Shown here: positions 36,120-46,044 of the stretch, one piece after another
Layout of the letters: every line of letters begins with the position of its first letter
How positions within the stretch are numbered: position 1 is the first letter of the stretch
Assembly: GCA_947498455.1 (NCBI GenBank)
Contig: CANMKK010000003.1
Location: 62,001-126,000 of the forward strand
DNA from: an uncultured Aquimarina sp.
GTDB taxonomy: Bacteria; Bacteroidota; Bacteroidia; Flavobacteriales; Flavobacteriaceae
DNA: 64,000 nt
Direction: 5' to 3'
Translations under genes and position numbers: made by a program
The notes under the pieces: generated by a model
Databases searched by the model: none
Told to the model about the DNA's origin: nothing
What the model saw: the letters and a program-made list of their open reading frames with translations, nothing else

Positions 36120-37778
36120 ATGAAATCACCTTATAAAAAAATCTCATTTTTAATAGTGTGCCTAGGAATATTAACAGGAGTAAATGCACAAAATTTAGAA
36201 AAAGAAATTAATGAAATTATCACTGATGAATATTCAGCCAATGAACCGGGAGTATCTATTCTTGTAGCAAAAGATGGGGAAACCATATTCAGAAAAGCGT
36301 ATGGAAAGGCCAATCTAGAACTGGATGTTGATCTGAAACCGGAAAATGTTTTCGAATTGGCATCAATTAGTAAACAATTCACGGCTGTAGCTATATTAAT
36401 GTTAGAAGAGCAAGGGAAGTTATCCTTAGAAGATAATATAACTAAGTATATTCCTGATTATCCAACGAATAATAAAATAATTACAATTCATCATTTATTG
36501 AATCATACATCGGGTATAAAAAGTTATACTGAGATAGACGCTTTTATGGAAATCGCCAGAAAGGATTTATCTCCAAAAGAAATTATAGAAGTATTTAAAA
36601 ACGAACCTATGGATTTTGATCCGGGGGAAAAGTTTTTGTACAATAATTCCGGATATGTTTTATTAGGATATATCATTGAAGTTATTACCGAAGATACTTA
36701 TGAGAATTACATAGAAAAAAATATTTTCGAAAAATTAAGCATGAGTTCTTCTTATTATGGTAGTATGAAAGAATTAATTACAAATAGAGCGTATGGTTAT
36801 CAGGTGAAAAATGGTAATTATGTTAATGCAGACTACCTTAGTTTAACAATACCATATGCTGCCGGTTCTTTAATGTCTACAGTAGATGATTTATTAAAGT
36901 GGCAAAACGCAATTACTAATAATACTTTGATAAAAAGAACAAGTTTAGAAAAGGCTATAAATGGTTCTACACTTAATGATGGAGAAAAAATCGATTATGG
37001 ATATGGATGGAGTAAAGTAACGATCCAAGGTTCAGAGGGAATGAAACATAGTGGTGGTATTTTTGGGTATTCCACAGATGGTATTTTTCTTCATGATGAG
37101 AATGTTTATGTTATTGGTTTATCTAATTGTAATTGCAAAAATGTAAATGGTGTAACCAAAAAAATTGCGGCCATGGTAATAGGAAAACCTATTCCTGATA
37201 AAAGAGATGCTATTACAGTAAAAGAAGAAGAGCTTAAAAAGTGGGTTGGAGCATATCAATTTGAAGAAAACATTACCAGACATATTATATTAAGGGATGG
37301 TAAAATTTATAGTCTTAGAGAAGAAGAAAATCCAATAGAATATGAGATATATCCAATGAAAGATGGTTCCTATATTTTTGATGGAGGTACTGTGTTTTAT
37401 AGATTCTCCGTGACTAAAGATGGTAATCGACAAGCGGTATTTAATTCGGATGGAAAAAGTTTTATAGGAAAAGGAATTGATAAGGATCTACCTGCTGAAA
37501 AAAGTTCTATAGCGGTTTCTATAGAAACTTTAAGAAAATATATTGGCACTTATGAACTACAACCTAATTTTAGTATTGATATTACCGTAGAAAGATCCTC
37601 ACTTTTTGCACAAGCTACAGGTCAGCCAAAATTTGAAATTTTTGCAGAAACTGAAAATAAATTTTTCTTTAAAGTTGTTACTGCTGATATAACATTTCAT
37701 AAAGATGAAACCGGAAAAATTAATAGTCTTATGTTGAATCAAGGAGGAAAACAAATGCCTGCAAAGAAAATAAAATAG
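36120..37778 (+). CDS. serine hydrolase, beta-lactamase class C / PBP4* family
   Basis: The 552-aa protein has a signal peptide (about 1-23), the class C fold (about 28-370) with SISK (S82, K85), YNNSGY (second Tyr of the Y-x-N motif, about 172) and KHSGG, and a C-terminal domain (about 375-550) in which a YQFEENITRHIILRDGKIY-type stretch and its repeat (YELQPNFSIDITVERS) are characteristic of DUF3471-containing family members. It may hydrolyse esters or D-amino acid peptides rather than antibiotics. No SxxK loss is seen, so it is probably active. Confidence 0.93.
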   Translation: MKSPYKKISFLIVCLGILTGVNAQNLEKEINEIITDEYSANEPGVSILVAKDGETIFRKAYGKANLELDVDLKPENVFELASISKQFTAVAILMLEEQGKLSLEDNITKYIPDYPTNNKIITIHHLLNHTSGIKSYTEIDAFMEIARKDLSPKEIIEVFKNEPMDFDPGEKFLYNNSGYVLLGYIIEVITEDTYENYIEKNIFEKLSMSSSYYGSMKELITNRAYGYQVKNGNYVNADYLSLTIPYAAGSLMSTVDDLLKWQNAITNNTLIKRTSLEKAINGSTLNDGEKIDYGYGWSKVTIQGSEGMKHSGGIFGYSTDGIFLHDENVYVIGLSNCNCKNVNGVTKKIAAMVIGKPIPDKRDAITVKEEELKKWVGAYQFEENITRHIILRDGKIYSLREEENPIEYEIYPMKDGSYIFDGGTVFYRFSVTKDGNRQAVFNSDGKSFIGKGIDKDLPAEKSSIAVSIETLRKYIGTYELQPNFSIDITVERSSLFAQATGQPKFEIFAETENKFFFKVVTADITFHKDETGKINSLMLNQGGKQMPAKKIK

Positions 37779-37791
37779 TTACTTATTAAAT

Positions 37792-37846
37792 AAATTGTAA
37801 AAACCGAAAACAAAATATACTCCAATGTTTTCAGTTTTTACAATTT
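37792..37846. terminator. bidirectional terminator between convergent genes
   Basis: Arms 37792-37812 (AAATTGTAAAAACCGAAAACA, split by one mismatch) and 37826-37846 pair over 20 of 21 positions. The stem is AT-rich and flanked by A/T tracts. The right arm reaches the last bases of the metallophosphoesterase gene. Confidence 0.7.
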
Positions 37847-38678
37847 ATCGTTTAAGTAAAAAAGACGCTTGTAGGTTCTCGATACTGATGTCCAAATCTT
37901 CATTTTCTTCAGTATTTGAATCTATTTCCATCTCCATTTCTTTTTGATAATTAATAAGTTTCCATTCTTTATTGTCATATTCTAATGCGGTAAGATTTTC
38001 TATCCAGTCACCAGAATTAAGATAAAGACAAGATCCATTCTTGCTTGTTTTTTTCACTATCTGTGGTTGATGTATATGACCACATACGACATAATGATAT
38101 TCATTGTCAATGGCTAGTTCGGCGGCTACTTGTTCGAAATCATTTATATATTTTACTGCCTTTTTTACGCTGTTCTTTATCTTCTTGGATAATGAAAATT
38201 TATCTTTTCCCATTTTTACTAAAAACCAATTGATACATTGATTTAGAAGAATCAATAAATCATATCCCCAGCCTCCAAGCTTTGCGAGCCATTTTGCGTT
38301 TTGGATAGATGCATCAAAAACGTCACCGTGAAATATCCAAGCTTTTTTATCATCTAGTTCTAAAACTACTTTATCAACCAACTTAAAATTACCCATTTCC
38401 GTGTCACTAAACTTACGCAACATTTCATCGTGGTTACCGGTTACATAGATTACCTCTGTTCCTTTAGAAGCAAAATTGATTATTTTTTTAATGACTTTTA
38501 AGTGAGATTTAGGAAAATAGCGTTTTCGAAATTGCCAAATATCTATGATATCTCCGTTTAAAATCAGTTTTTTAGGCTTGATACTATTAAGATAATTTAG
38601 TAATTCTTTTGCCTGACACCCAAAAGTTCCTAAATGAACATCAGATATAACAACAAGTTCAACAGTACGTTTTTTCAT
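37845..38678 (-). CDS. UDP-2,3-diacylglucosamine diphosphatase-like metallophosphoesterase (LpxH family)
   Basis: The 277-aa protein shows calcineurin-type motifs: ISDVHLGTFG (D13, H15), LNGDIIDIWQF, TGNHDEMLR, FHGDVFD and GHIHQP. The pattern D-x-H, GD-x-x-D, GNHD, GH-x-H fits LpxH, which cleaves UDP-2,3-diacylglucosamine in lipid A synthesis. Many Bacteroidota have LpxH-like proteins of this length, and several only process related substrates, so I rate the exact role as likely. It is monocistronic. Confidence 0.85.
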   Translation of the reverse strand: MKKRTVELVVISDVHLGTFGCQAKELLNYLNSIKPKKLILNGDIIDIWQFRKRYFPKSHLKVIKKIINFASKGTEVIYVTGNHDEMLRKFSDTEMGNFKLVDKVVLELDDKKAWIFHGDVFDASIQNAKWLAKLGGWGYDLLILLNQCINWFLVKMGKDKFSLSKKIKNSVKKAVKYINDFEQVAAELAIDNEYHYVVCGHIHQPQIVKKTSKNGSCLYLNSGDWIENLTALEYDNKEWKLINYQKEMEMEIDSNTEENEDLDISIENLQASFLLKR

Positions 38679-38972
38679 AAAAATTACTTAGCACTACAAA
38701 TAAAACACTCTTAGGTTAAGAAAAAATTAATGGATTATGAGTAGATTGTTATGATACTGGATTATTTTAATCATTTATTACCAAAGTGTTAACTTGATAT
38801 TATCGCCTATGAATTTTTGAATAAAACATTGCATGATTTGTGTATTTCATAATATTTAAACAAAGTAGCACCTAAATTGGATTCTTTTTTAGTAAATAAA
38901 CATCATTTTTTCTATCAAATTGCTACCTTATTTTTGAAGATTTAAAATTACATTTGTTGAAAATTTTTTTTG

Positions 38973-40037
38973 ATGGCAGGAAATACATTTGGAAACCTAT
39001 TTAGAGTAACCACTTTTGGAGAATCACATGGAGTAGCTATTGGGGGAGTAATTGATGGATGTCCATCGGGAGTAAAATTAGATCTTGAAGCTATTCAGAC
39101 AGAGCTGAATCGTCGTAAGCCGGGACAATCGGCTATAGTTACACAGCGAAAGGAGCCCGATACAGTAGAGTTTTATTCCGGTATTTTTGAAGGAATTACT
39201 ACTGGAACACCCATTGGTTTTGCCATTAAAAATGCCAATCAAAAATCAAAGGATTATTCACATATCAAGGATTCATATAGGCCTTCACATGCAGATTATA
39301 CCTATGACCAAAAATATGGTATTAGAGACTACCGAGGTGGTGGTCGTTCATCTGCTCGTGAGACTGCAAGTAGGGTAGTAGCTGGGGCAATTGCAAAACA
39401 GGTACTTTCGGATATTAGTTTTAATGCTTATGTAAGTGGTGTTGGAAATATTAAACTGAATAAAAAACACGCTGATTTAGATTTTTCATTAACAGAAAGT
39501 AATATCGTTCGTTGTCCTGATATAGAGAAGGCGACAGAAATGGAAAACTATATCAAACAAATCCGAAAAGAAGGAGATACCGTCGGTGGTATTGTAAGTT
39601 GTGTGATATCTGGTGTACCTATCGGACTTGGTGAACCAGCTTTCGATAAATTACATGCAGAGTTAGGGAAAGCTATGCTTTCGATTAATGCCGTAAAAGG
39701 ATTTGAATATGGTAGTGGTTTTGAAGGAGCATCACTAAAGGGAAGCCAACATAATGATCTTTTTAATACAGATGGAACTACCAAAACAAATCTTTCGGGA
39801 GGAATTCAGGGAGGTATTTCTAATGGAATGGATATCTATTTTAACGTAGCTTTTAAGCCTGTAGCTACAATTATGCAAGATCAGGAGACAATTGACAAAG
39901 AAGGGGCTATTGTAACGATGCAAGGAAAAGGACGCCATGATCCTTGTGTAGTACCTAGAGCTGTACCTATTGTAGAAGCAATGGCAGCATTAGTACTAGT
40001 TGATTATTGGTTAATGAATCGTACAATAAGAAAATAA
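38973..40037 (+). CDS. aroC: chorismate synthase
   Basis: The 354-aa protein begins [20 protein letters not shown], the family signature; a TTG one codon upstream is not needed as a start. Further matches: [33 protein letters not shown] and [18 protein letters not shown] (the last shikimate-pathway reaction, EPSP to chorismate, FMN-dependent). All positions are conserved. It is the only gene of the pathway here and is not obviously in an operon; the symporter follows after 110 bp. Confidence 0.97.
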   Translation: MAGNTFGNLFRVTTFGESHGVAIGGVIDGCPSGVKLDLEAIQTELNRRKPGQSAIVTQRKEPDTVEFYSGIFEGITTGTPIGFAIKNANQKSKDYSHIKDSYRPSHADYTYDQKYGIRDYRGGGRSSARETASRVVAGAIAKQVLSDISFNAYVSGVGNIKLNKKHADLDFSLTESNIVRCPDIEKATEMENYIKQIRKEGDTVGGIVSCVISGVPIGLGEPAFDKLHAELGKAMLSINAVKGFEYGSGFEGASLKGSQHNDLFNTDGTTKTNLSGGIQGGISNGMDIYFNVAFKPVATIMQDQETIDKEGAIVTMQGKGRHDPCVVPRAVPIVEAMAALVLVDYWLMNRTIRK

Positions 40038-40147
40038 CAGCATAAAACCTATAAATAGAGGATAACTTAGATAAGATAAGATTACCTTTTCTTTAGATTT
40101 AATTTATATCTTCGAAACCATTATTTTAGAATACTTAAAGAGCTTTT

Positions 40148-41470
40148 ATGAAGAAATTAGCACTGCATTGGAAAATCATGATAGGAATGGTACTTGGTGT
40201 ACTTTTCGGATTTTTAATGACAACATTCTCTTGGGGAAAAGGATTTACAGGAGATTGGATAGCTCCTTTTGGAACTATTTTTGTCAACCTTCTAAAATTA
40301 ATTGCAGTTCCACTTATTCTAGCTTCTTTAATTAAAGGTATTTCTGATCTCAAAGACATTTCGAAATTTAAGAAAATAGGAGGGAGAACCGTTATCATAT
40401 ACATTCTTACTACGGTAATTGCCATAACTATTGGATTAGCATTGGTAAATACTTTTAAGCCAGGAAATGGTATTACAGAAGAAACTATAGCTAAGCTAAC
40501 TGCAGAATATGCAGGTAACTCTAAAATATCAGAGCGTATTGCTGAAGCAGGAAGGCAGAAAGAAAGTGGTCCATTACAATTCGTAGTAGATATGGTACCT
40601 CAGAATGCAATGAAAGCGATGACTAATAACAAAATGATGCTTCAGGTGATATTTTTTGCAATATTTCTTGGAATCAGTATGTTATTGATAAAACCCGAAC
40701 AATCAGAGCCATTAAAAAAATTCTTTGATAGTTTAAATGAAGTAGTATTAAAAATGGTAGATTTAATAATGCTTACTGCTCCTTATGCTGTTTTTGCTTT
40801 ATTAGCGAATGTAGTAGTGACCTCCGATGATCCTGATATATTACTAGCCTTACTAAAATATGCTGGAGTGGTATTTTTTGGGCTTTCGCTTATGATTTTA
40901 TTTTATTGTCTCTTAGTATCAGTAATTACTAAGAAATCTCCATTATGGTTTTTAAAACAAATCAGCCCAGCACAATTACTTGCTTTTTCTACAAGTTCCA
41001 GTGCGGCAACACTTCCTGTTACTATGGAAAGGGTAGAAGAGCATATTGGGGTAGATAAAGAAGTTTCTAGTTTTGTATTGCCCGTAGGAGCCACCATCAA
41101 TATGGATGGAACGAGTTTATATCAAGCTGTAGCATCTGTTTTTATTATGCAAGTACTATGGCCAGAAGGATTGACATTTAGCAATCAGATTACTATTGTT
41201 TTAACAGCATTATTGGCTTCTATAGGTTCTGCTGCAGTTCCAGGAGCAGGAATGGTCATGTTGGTTATTGTTTTAGAAGCAATTGGTTTCCCTTCTGATA
41301 AGCTTCCAATTGGTTTGGCATTGATATTTGCAGTGGATAGACCATTGGATATGTTACGAACTACTATTAATGTAACCGGAGATGCTACAGTTTCTATGAT
41401 TGTAGCAAAATCTGTGGGTAAGTTAGGTGAACCCAAAGTACAGGAATGGGATGATCATTATGAAGGGTAG
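40148..41470 (+). CDS. dicarboxylate/amino acid:cation symporter (DAACS family)
   Basis: The 440-aa multi-pass protein has the DAACS hallmarks: re-entrant loop SSSAATLPVTMERVEEHIGVD (helical hairpin 1), FVLPVGATINMDGTSLYQ (TM7, NMDGT sodium site), SIGSAAVPGAGMVML (hairpin 2), DRPLDMLRTTINVTGDA. It imports glutamate, aspartate or C4 dicarboxylates with Na+ or H+. The substrate within the family is undetermined. The ORF start has a valid ATG with a short upstream spacer. Confidence 0.93.
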   Translation: MKKLALHWKIMIGMVLGVLFGFLMTTFSWGKGFTGDWIAPFGTIFVNLLKLIAVPLILASLIKGISDLKDISKFKKIGGRTVIIYILTTVIAITIGLALVNTFKPGNGITEETIAKLTAEYAGNSKISERIAEAGRQKESGPLQFVVDMVPQNAMKAMTNNKMMLQVIFFAIFLGISMLLIKPEQSEPLKKFFDSLNEVVLKMVDLIMLTAPYAVFALLANVVVTSDDPDILLALLKYAGVVFFGLSLMILFYCLLVSVITKKSPLWFLKQISPAQLLAFSTSSSAATLPVTMERVEEHIGVDKEVSSFVLPVGATINMDGTSLYQAVASVFIMQVLWPEGLTFSNQITIVLTALLASIGSAAVPGAGMVMLVIVLEAIGFPSDKLPIGLALIFAVDRPLDMLRTTINVTGDATVSMIVAKSVGKLGEPKVQEWDDHYEG

Positions 41471-41677
41471 ATTTTTTTTAATTACTCATTTAAGGTTTAA
41501 TTCTCCGAAAATTACCTTGAAAAGTAAATGATAGTTTCGGCAGCATATTTCGTGAGCTTACTTGCAGGTTTGTGATTGGTAATTATGTAAATTATTGATT
41601 CATAGCTTCTTTTGTTGTTATTTTGTTTGCAATTTTATAGTATAAGCTAGTTGCAGCATTAGATGAGTTTCTAGAAT

Positions 41678-41750
41678 ATTTTATGCCTTAATCTAGCACA
41701 AAATAACTCAAACTCTTTATACGAACTTCTTATCCATAAATTGTATTATA
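41678..41750 (+). repeat. MITE-like repeat, copy 3 (3' part only)
   Basis: About 73 bp match the right-hand part of the reference element (TTTTATGCCTTAATCTAGCA, then AACTCTTTATACGAACTTCT, ending near ATCCATAAATTGTATTATAA). Left of it the sequence does not match, so the left half has been lost or replaced. Confidence 0.6.
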
Positions 41751-41765
41751 ATCAAATTGGTATTA
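41746..41765. repeat. 20-bp dispersed motif, copy at the symporter-MFS gap
   Basis: TTATAATCAAATTGGTATTA is repeated exactly, in inverted orientation, at 57581-57600. It overlaps the end of repeat copy 3. Either an element fragment or a shared site. Confidence 0.4.
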
Positions 41766-41857
41766 GTTAAATCGAGGTTAAATAGGAACTTCCAATCGTA
41801 AGATTAATACCCAATCTAGGATATTTACATCTTTTAAATGAATAATATCACCTCTTA

Positions 41858-43114
41858 ATGAAGAATGATCCATACGCAGCATTACGCTACAAGGAATTTA
41901 CGATCTTTTTAATTGTACGGTTTGCCATGGTATTGGCTTGGACAATGCAGTTTATAGTCATTGAATGGGAGGTGTATAGTTTAACCAAAGACCCATTATC
42001 TCTAGGAATCATTGGACTAATGGAGGTTATTCCGGCGGTATCTTTGGCATTGTTTGCAGGACATGTAGTAGATCAAAAAGAAAAAAAAGGTTTACTTGTT
42101 AAATGTATTTTAGGGTTTTCTGCTATCAGTCTAGGTTTATTCGCGCTCACATTACCTGATATAAGTTCTTCTTTGCCAAAAAACACAGTATTATATGGAA
42201 TCTATTTTCTGGTATTTTTGGGAGGAATCGTTAGAGCATTTTTGGGCCCTACCATTTTTTCTTTGCTTGCGTTGATTGTACCCAAGAAATTATACCCGAA
42301 TGCTGCCACCTGGAGTAGTTCGACTTGGCAGATTGGTGCAGTATTAGGCCCTGCCATGGCTGGTTTTTTTATAAACTGGATAGATACACACTGGTCTATG
42401 TTTCTTATTTTTAGTTGTTCTATTATAGCATTATTCAGTTTATCTTTTATTCCTAAAAAACCTATAATGAACCCAAAAATAGGAGAACCTATTATGAAAA
42501 GTTTACTTGAGGGTATAAAATTTGTAAAAAACTCGAAGGTTATTTTAGGAGCTCTTACATTAGATATGATTGCAGTACTTTTTGGAGGAGCAGTAGCTTT
42601 GTTACCTGTATATGCTCAGGATATATTAGAAGTAGGACCACAGGGCTTTGGAATACTAAGAGCAGCTCCAGCTGTAGGAGCATTTATTATTATGTTCACA
42701 ACAGCATATTTTCCCATAAGCAAAAAAGCAGGTATGAAATTACTGGTTACAATATTTGGGTTTGGGTTATGTATTATTGCTTTTGGAGTATCCACGATCT
42801 TTTGGGTATCGGTAGTTGCGTTATTTCTTAGTGGAGTTACGGATGGTATATCCATGGTCATACGTCAAACTATTTTACAGCTTAAAACTCCAGATCACAT
42901 GCGAGGACGTGTCGCTTCAGTAAACTCAATGTTTGTAGGATCTTCTAATGAACTAGGTGCTTTCGAAAGTGGTATTACAGCAAAATATATGGGAACTGTA
43001 ATGGCAGTAGTTTTTGGAGGTGGTATGACTTTAATAACAGTAGTACTAACTGGTGTTTTCTCTCCGGAATTTAGAAAATTAGATCTTACGAAGGATATAA
43101 ACGAAGAGAAATAG
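41858..43114 (+). CDS. MFS transporter (DHA3-type, EntS-like)
   Basis: The 418-aa multi-pass protein has an N-terminal half with the MFS A-loop pattern VDQKEKKGLLVKC and the segment MEVIPAVSLALFAGHVVDQ. GLVRAFLGP- and RGRVASVNSM-like segments sit in the second half. This fits the drug:proton antiporter DHA3 group that includes the enterobactin exporter EntS. The substrate is not deducible. It stands alone between repeat copy 3 and the small lipoprotein gene. Confidence 0.85.
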   Translation: MKNDPYAALRYKEFTIFLIVRFAMVLAWTMQFIVIEWEVYSLTKDPLSLGIIGLMEVIPAVSLALFAGHVVDQKEKKGLLVKCILGFSAISLGLFALTLPDISSSLPKNTVLYGIYFLVFLGGIVRAFLGPTIFSLLALIVPKKLYPNAATWSSSTWQIGAVLGPAMAGFFINWIDTHWSMFLIFSCSIIALFSLSFIPKKPIMNPKIGEPIMKSLLEGIKFVKNSKVILGALTLDMIAVLFGGAVALLPVYAQDILEVGPQGFGILRAAPAVGAFIIMFTTAYFPISKKAGMKLLVTIFGFGLCIIAFGVSTIFWVSVVALFLSGVTDGISMVIRQTILQLKTPDHMRGRVASVNSMFVGSSNELGAFESGITAKYMGTVMAVVFGGGMTLITVVLTGVFSPEFRKLDLTKDINEEK

Positions 43115-43227
43115 AGCTCAAGATGTATAATTATCAATTGGGTGTTTAAAAAACATTAACAATATATTAAACAACTCATTAGAGCTATTTACATCTAATA
43201 TATAAATACTAATAAAATATATGTAAG

Positions 43228-43629
43228 ATGAGATGTTTATTAATGCTATTCCTTTCTGTTGTTTGCTTAAACTGTAGTAATGATGATGATCACAGTGATA
43301 CGCCATTATCAGGCTTACAAGGCAAGTGGAATCTTGTGAATATAACAGGTGGTTTTATAGGAGTCAATCAGGATTTTGAAAAGGGCGTTATTGTTTGGGA
43401 CTTTAATGATTCTACTAAAATGGTTACGGTAACAAATAATGCCGTTACTACAGGAGGGATATATACTGGGTTGGAATCTGGTACGTACCCTTACTCAATA
43501 AGTGCACCTATGGATTCTGATGAATTGTATGTTAATGATGTTAGTTTGGGAATTTATATATTGGAATCTGATAAATTTACACTCAATGCACAATATAAAG
43601 ATGGATATAAACTTAGTTTGGAACGTTAG
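43228..43629 (+). CDS. small lipoprotein, lipocalin-like
   Basis: The 133-aa protein has a signal peptide with lipobox LNC (C16, MRCLLMLFLSVVCLNC) followed by SNDDD. The mature chain is short and beta-rich (LQGKWNLVNITGG, WDFNDSTKMVTVTN, YTGLESGTYPYSI, FTLNAQYKDGYKLSL), with the GKWNLV opening of many lipocalin-like lipoproteins of Flavobacteria. Function unknown. It converges with the MuiA-like gene across a 16-bp hairpin. Confidence 0.75.
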   Translation: MRCLLMLFLSVVCLNCSNDDDHSDTPLSGLQGKWNLVNITGGFIGVNQDFEKGVIVWDFNDSTKMVTVTNNAVTTGGIYTGLESGTYPYSISAPMDSDELYVNDVSLGIYILESDKFTLNAQYKDGYKLSLER

Positions 43630-43644
43630 AGCTATTACGTTTTA

Positions 43645-43680
43645 AGATTAGAACATTGTAATTGTACAATGTTCTAATCT
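43645..43680. terminator. 16-bp perfect hairpin between convergent genes
   Basis: AGATTAGAACATTGTA (43645-43660) and TACAATGTTCTAATCT (43665-43680) are perfect complements with a 4-nt loop ATTG. It lies between the stops at 43629 and 43702, so it probably ends both transcripts. The U tract on each side is weak. Confidence 0.65.
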
Positions 43681-43701
43681 ATAATAATTTGATTTTTCTT
43701 T

Positions 43702-45567
43702 TTATAAATTGATGCGTTTGCTTTTTGGGTATTTTATTTGATATGAAAATTGTTGTTTCAGATTACCTTTTGAGGGTATTTTTAAATTCCATCGTAAGAT
43801 TCCTGTCGTAGGGTCATACTTAGCACTGGTATGATCTATATCGTCAATTTTGATCTCTTTATTTTGCGAGATAGGAATACGTTCCTCAAGAATTATTTGA
43901 ATGGCAGCTCGCTTATTGTTTTTTAATTCGATTACATATCCCAAATCCACAATTTTAGAATTACTTATAAAAGATTTATGTTTAAAATTCTTTAGACGTT
44001 CTCTCTTTACTACAATAGATGGATCAATTCCTAATGAAATGGATAAACTATCTGTAGTTGCTACGGGATCAATTACCGTTTTTCCTGCATAGTTTCCTTC
44101 AAAATAAACATTTGCTTCGCCAGCTAATAAATTAAACTGCTCCCAGTTGCCAAGCTTTGCGGTTAAAAATACATTTTCATTTAGTTCTGGAGCGACGTAG
44201 TAATTATAATCACTGTTTATATCGAATTGATCAATTTCGATTACGGTAGTATCCTTATTAGATATAATAGAATATTTCTTTTTAATTATAAATTGAGTAT
44301 TTGTAATTCCTTCTTCTTTAGATTCTACAACTGCATTGTATGATTCTTCTTTCCTCATTCCCGATTTTTTAGCTTCTTTCCTTATCGATAATCCCATAGA
44401 AGAAGTTATCATTACTTCTTCTAATAAATGTTCATCCGATTGTAGATTGACATTAACAATCGAACTGCTTACCGGAATTTCTTTTGAAGCAAAACCAATA
44501 TAAGAGAATACCAATTCTTTTCCTTCGTTTATTTTAATAGAATATTTACCATCAAAATCTGTATTGGTACCATTAGCCGTACCTTTTTCTATTATATTAA
44601 CACCCGGAAGTGGTAGACCAGCATCATCCTGAACTATTCCAGTAACCATTTTCACCATTGGGTTATAGATAGCGTTATATCTGTTAACAGCATTTTTTCT
44701 TGTATAATTATCATAACTAAAATTGAGATACCTGGTTGTAAGCTCTGGTTTAAGGTTATTGGTGTTAGGGTTCCCAGTAGAAAGAATTACCTTTACATCA
44801 TTCCAATCTGTTCCTGTTGATTGATATACATTGGCCTTATAAGTCATTTTTAATGGGGTATCAATATTTTCCGACTTAATATCATATAAAGGAAACCAAC
44901 CAGCATCTTTAACATTGTATTTTAATTCTAATATGAGGTTAACTGGTTCTGATGTGCTTAGTTTTAAAGTAATTTCTCCTCTTTCTTCTTTGGTATAATC
45001 ACTTAATGTATCGATTTGGTTAACCATAGTTGTGATTTCATCTTGTAGTTTATCCATTTTTTGTTCGATAGCATAAGCTTCGTTTTGAATTTGTATAATC
45101 CTTTCTCTATAATATGTAGAAATTTCTTTGACTTTTTCTAATGACAACTCTGTATCATCACTGCCAATACGTTGATTTTTATCAAGCATTTCTCTTTCTT
45201 TGGCAAGGCCCGATAGCATATTTTGCAGCTTATTCTTCTTTAATAATAAAAGATCTACTTTATTTTCTAATGATTCTAGTTCTTCAGAATTTTTCCTTTT
45301 TGTTAGGTAATCAATTCCATAATTTATAGATAGTATAGATGCATTTTGTAATCCTGAGACTTGTATGCTATTTTCATCAATTTTGTTTGAAAGATTATTG
45401 AAAATAATTTTGTTCGTGCCAGATTGTAATCCTACCTGAGCAGTTCTTTTAATACTTGCACCAGACAGATATATGGTAACTTCTTTAATGTTGGATGGAA
45501 TTTTCTTTTCATTATTAGAAAAAGTACAAATAGGGGCGAATAATAGTAGGAGTAATAAAGTTTTCAT
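43702..45567 (-). CDS. DUF4139/MuiA-type protein with embedded carboxypeptidase-like domain
   Basis: I choose the start giving MKTLLLLLLFAPICTFS (621 aa), a plausible signal peptide. Residues about 25-125 form DUF4140 (VTIYLSGASIKRTAQVG), then a long coiled-coil (about 80-190). DUF4139 begins around 215 (LKYNVKDAGWFPLYDIK) and resumes to the C-terminus (ILRWNLKIPSKG). At about 305-390 a carboxypeptidase-D-regulatory-like domain is inserted (VTGIVQDDAGLPLPGVNI, FDGKYSIKINEG, VFSYIGFASKEIPV), as in SusC-type receptors. 'Mucoidy inhibitor' is the family name; the function is not established. Confidence 0.87.
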   Translation of the reverse strand: MKTLLLLLLFAPICTFSNNEKKIPSNIKEVTIYLSGASIKRTAQVGLQSGTNKIIFNNLSNKIDENSIQVSGLQNASILSINYGIDYLTKRKNSEELESLENKVDLLLLKKNKLQNMLSGLAKEREMLDKNQRIGSDDTELSLEKVKEISTYYRERIIQIQNEAYAIEQKMDKLQDEITTMVNQIDTLSDYTKEERGEITLKLSTSEPVNLILELKYNVKDAGWFPLYDIKSENIDTPLKMTYKANVYQSTGTDWNDVKVILSTGNPNTNNLKPELTTRYLNFSYDNYTRKNAVNRYNAIYNPMVKMVTGIVQDDAGLPLPGVNIIEKGTANGTNTDFDGKYSIKINEGKELVFSYIGFASKEIPVSSSIVNVNLQSDEHLLEEVMITSSMGLSIRKEAKKSGMRKEESYNAVVESKEEGITNTQFIIKKKYSIISNKDTTVIEIDQFDINSDYNYYVAPELNENVFLTAKLGNWEQFNLLAGEANVYFEGNYAGKTVIDPVATTDSLSISLGIDPSIVVKRERLKNFKHKSFISNSKIVDLGYVIELKNNKRAAIQIILEERIPISQNKEIKIDDIDHTSAKYDPTTGILRWNLKIPSKGNLKQQFSYQIKYPKSKRINL

Positions 45568-45721
45568 AGTTGATCGATTTAGATTTACTAACAATATATA
45601 AGATGGCTATTTCAATTAAAAGTCATTTTGAGTATATGGATAACTTGAATGAGTGAACTTTGGTTATAATCTAGTCTAGAAGTGCTTATATTTTACGATT
45701 AAGGTATTGTTCCTTGCAAAA

Positions 45722-45736
45722 AGGGGGAAAACCCCT
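45722..45736. promoter_or_regulatory. AGGGG-N5-CCCCT dyad
   Basis: A perfect 5-5-5 inverted repeat in AT-rich DNA, 155 bp upstream of the MuiA-type start and 92 bp before a small plus-strand ORF. Resembles the dyads at 11488 and 55725. Confidence 0.4.
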
Positions 45737-45827
45737 ATATGATTTTTAGCTAAAGTCCCCTTACTTTGTACTAATGATATGTATACTTTTGAAAAACACA
45801 AATTAATAGTCATTAAACATGATACAT

Positions 45828-46016
45828 ATGAAACGGCTTTTTCTACCCATAGGTTTAATTACATTTGCAATAATATGCTTGAGTATTGTGCATATTGATA
45901 ATATAAATAAACTTGATGCTGAATTTTATGAATTAAGAGAGAAACATAAGACTAAGCAGCCATCATTTAGTACAAATGATATGAATAATAATAATCAGTC
46001 TGATCAAATCAAATGA
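45828..46016 (+). CDS. small hydrophobic-anchored protein, hypothetical
   Basis: The frame opens with MKRLFLPIGLITFAIICLSIVHI (62 aa), giving a clear N-terminal membrane anchor followed by a charged, asparagine-rich tail. It lies in a gap of about 470 bp and nothing else occupies it. The sequence is short and unfamiliar, so it could be spurious; the anchor, codon use and ATG next to CATAT favour a real small gene. Confidence 0.4.
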   Translation: MKRLFLPIGLITFAIICLSIVHIDNINKLDAEFYELREKHKTKQPSFSTNDMNNNNQSDQIK

Positions 46017-46044
46017 AGAACAGTAACAGACACTGTACAATTAA

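Larger units (their letters stand above)
41471..41857. other. gap between the symporter and MFS genes
   Basis: There is no gene. It contains the truncated repeat copy 3 (41678-41750) and the 20-bp motif TTATAATCAAATTGGTATTA (41746-41765), which recurs inverted at 57581-57600. Confidence 0.5.
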
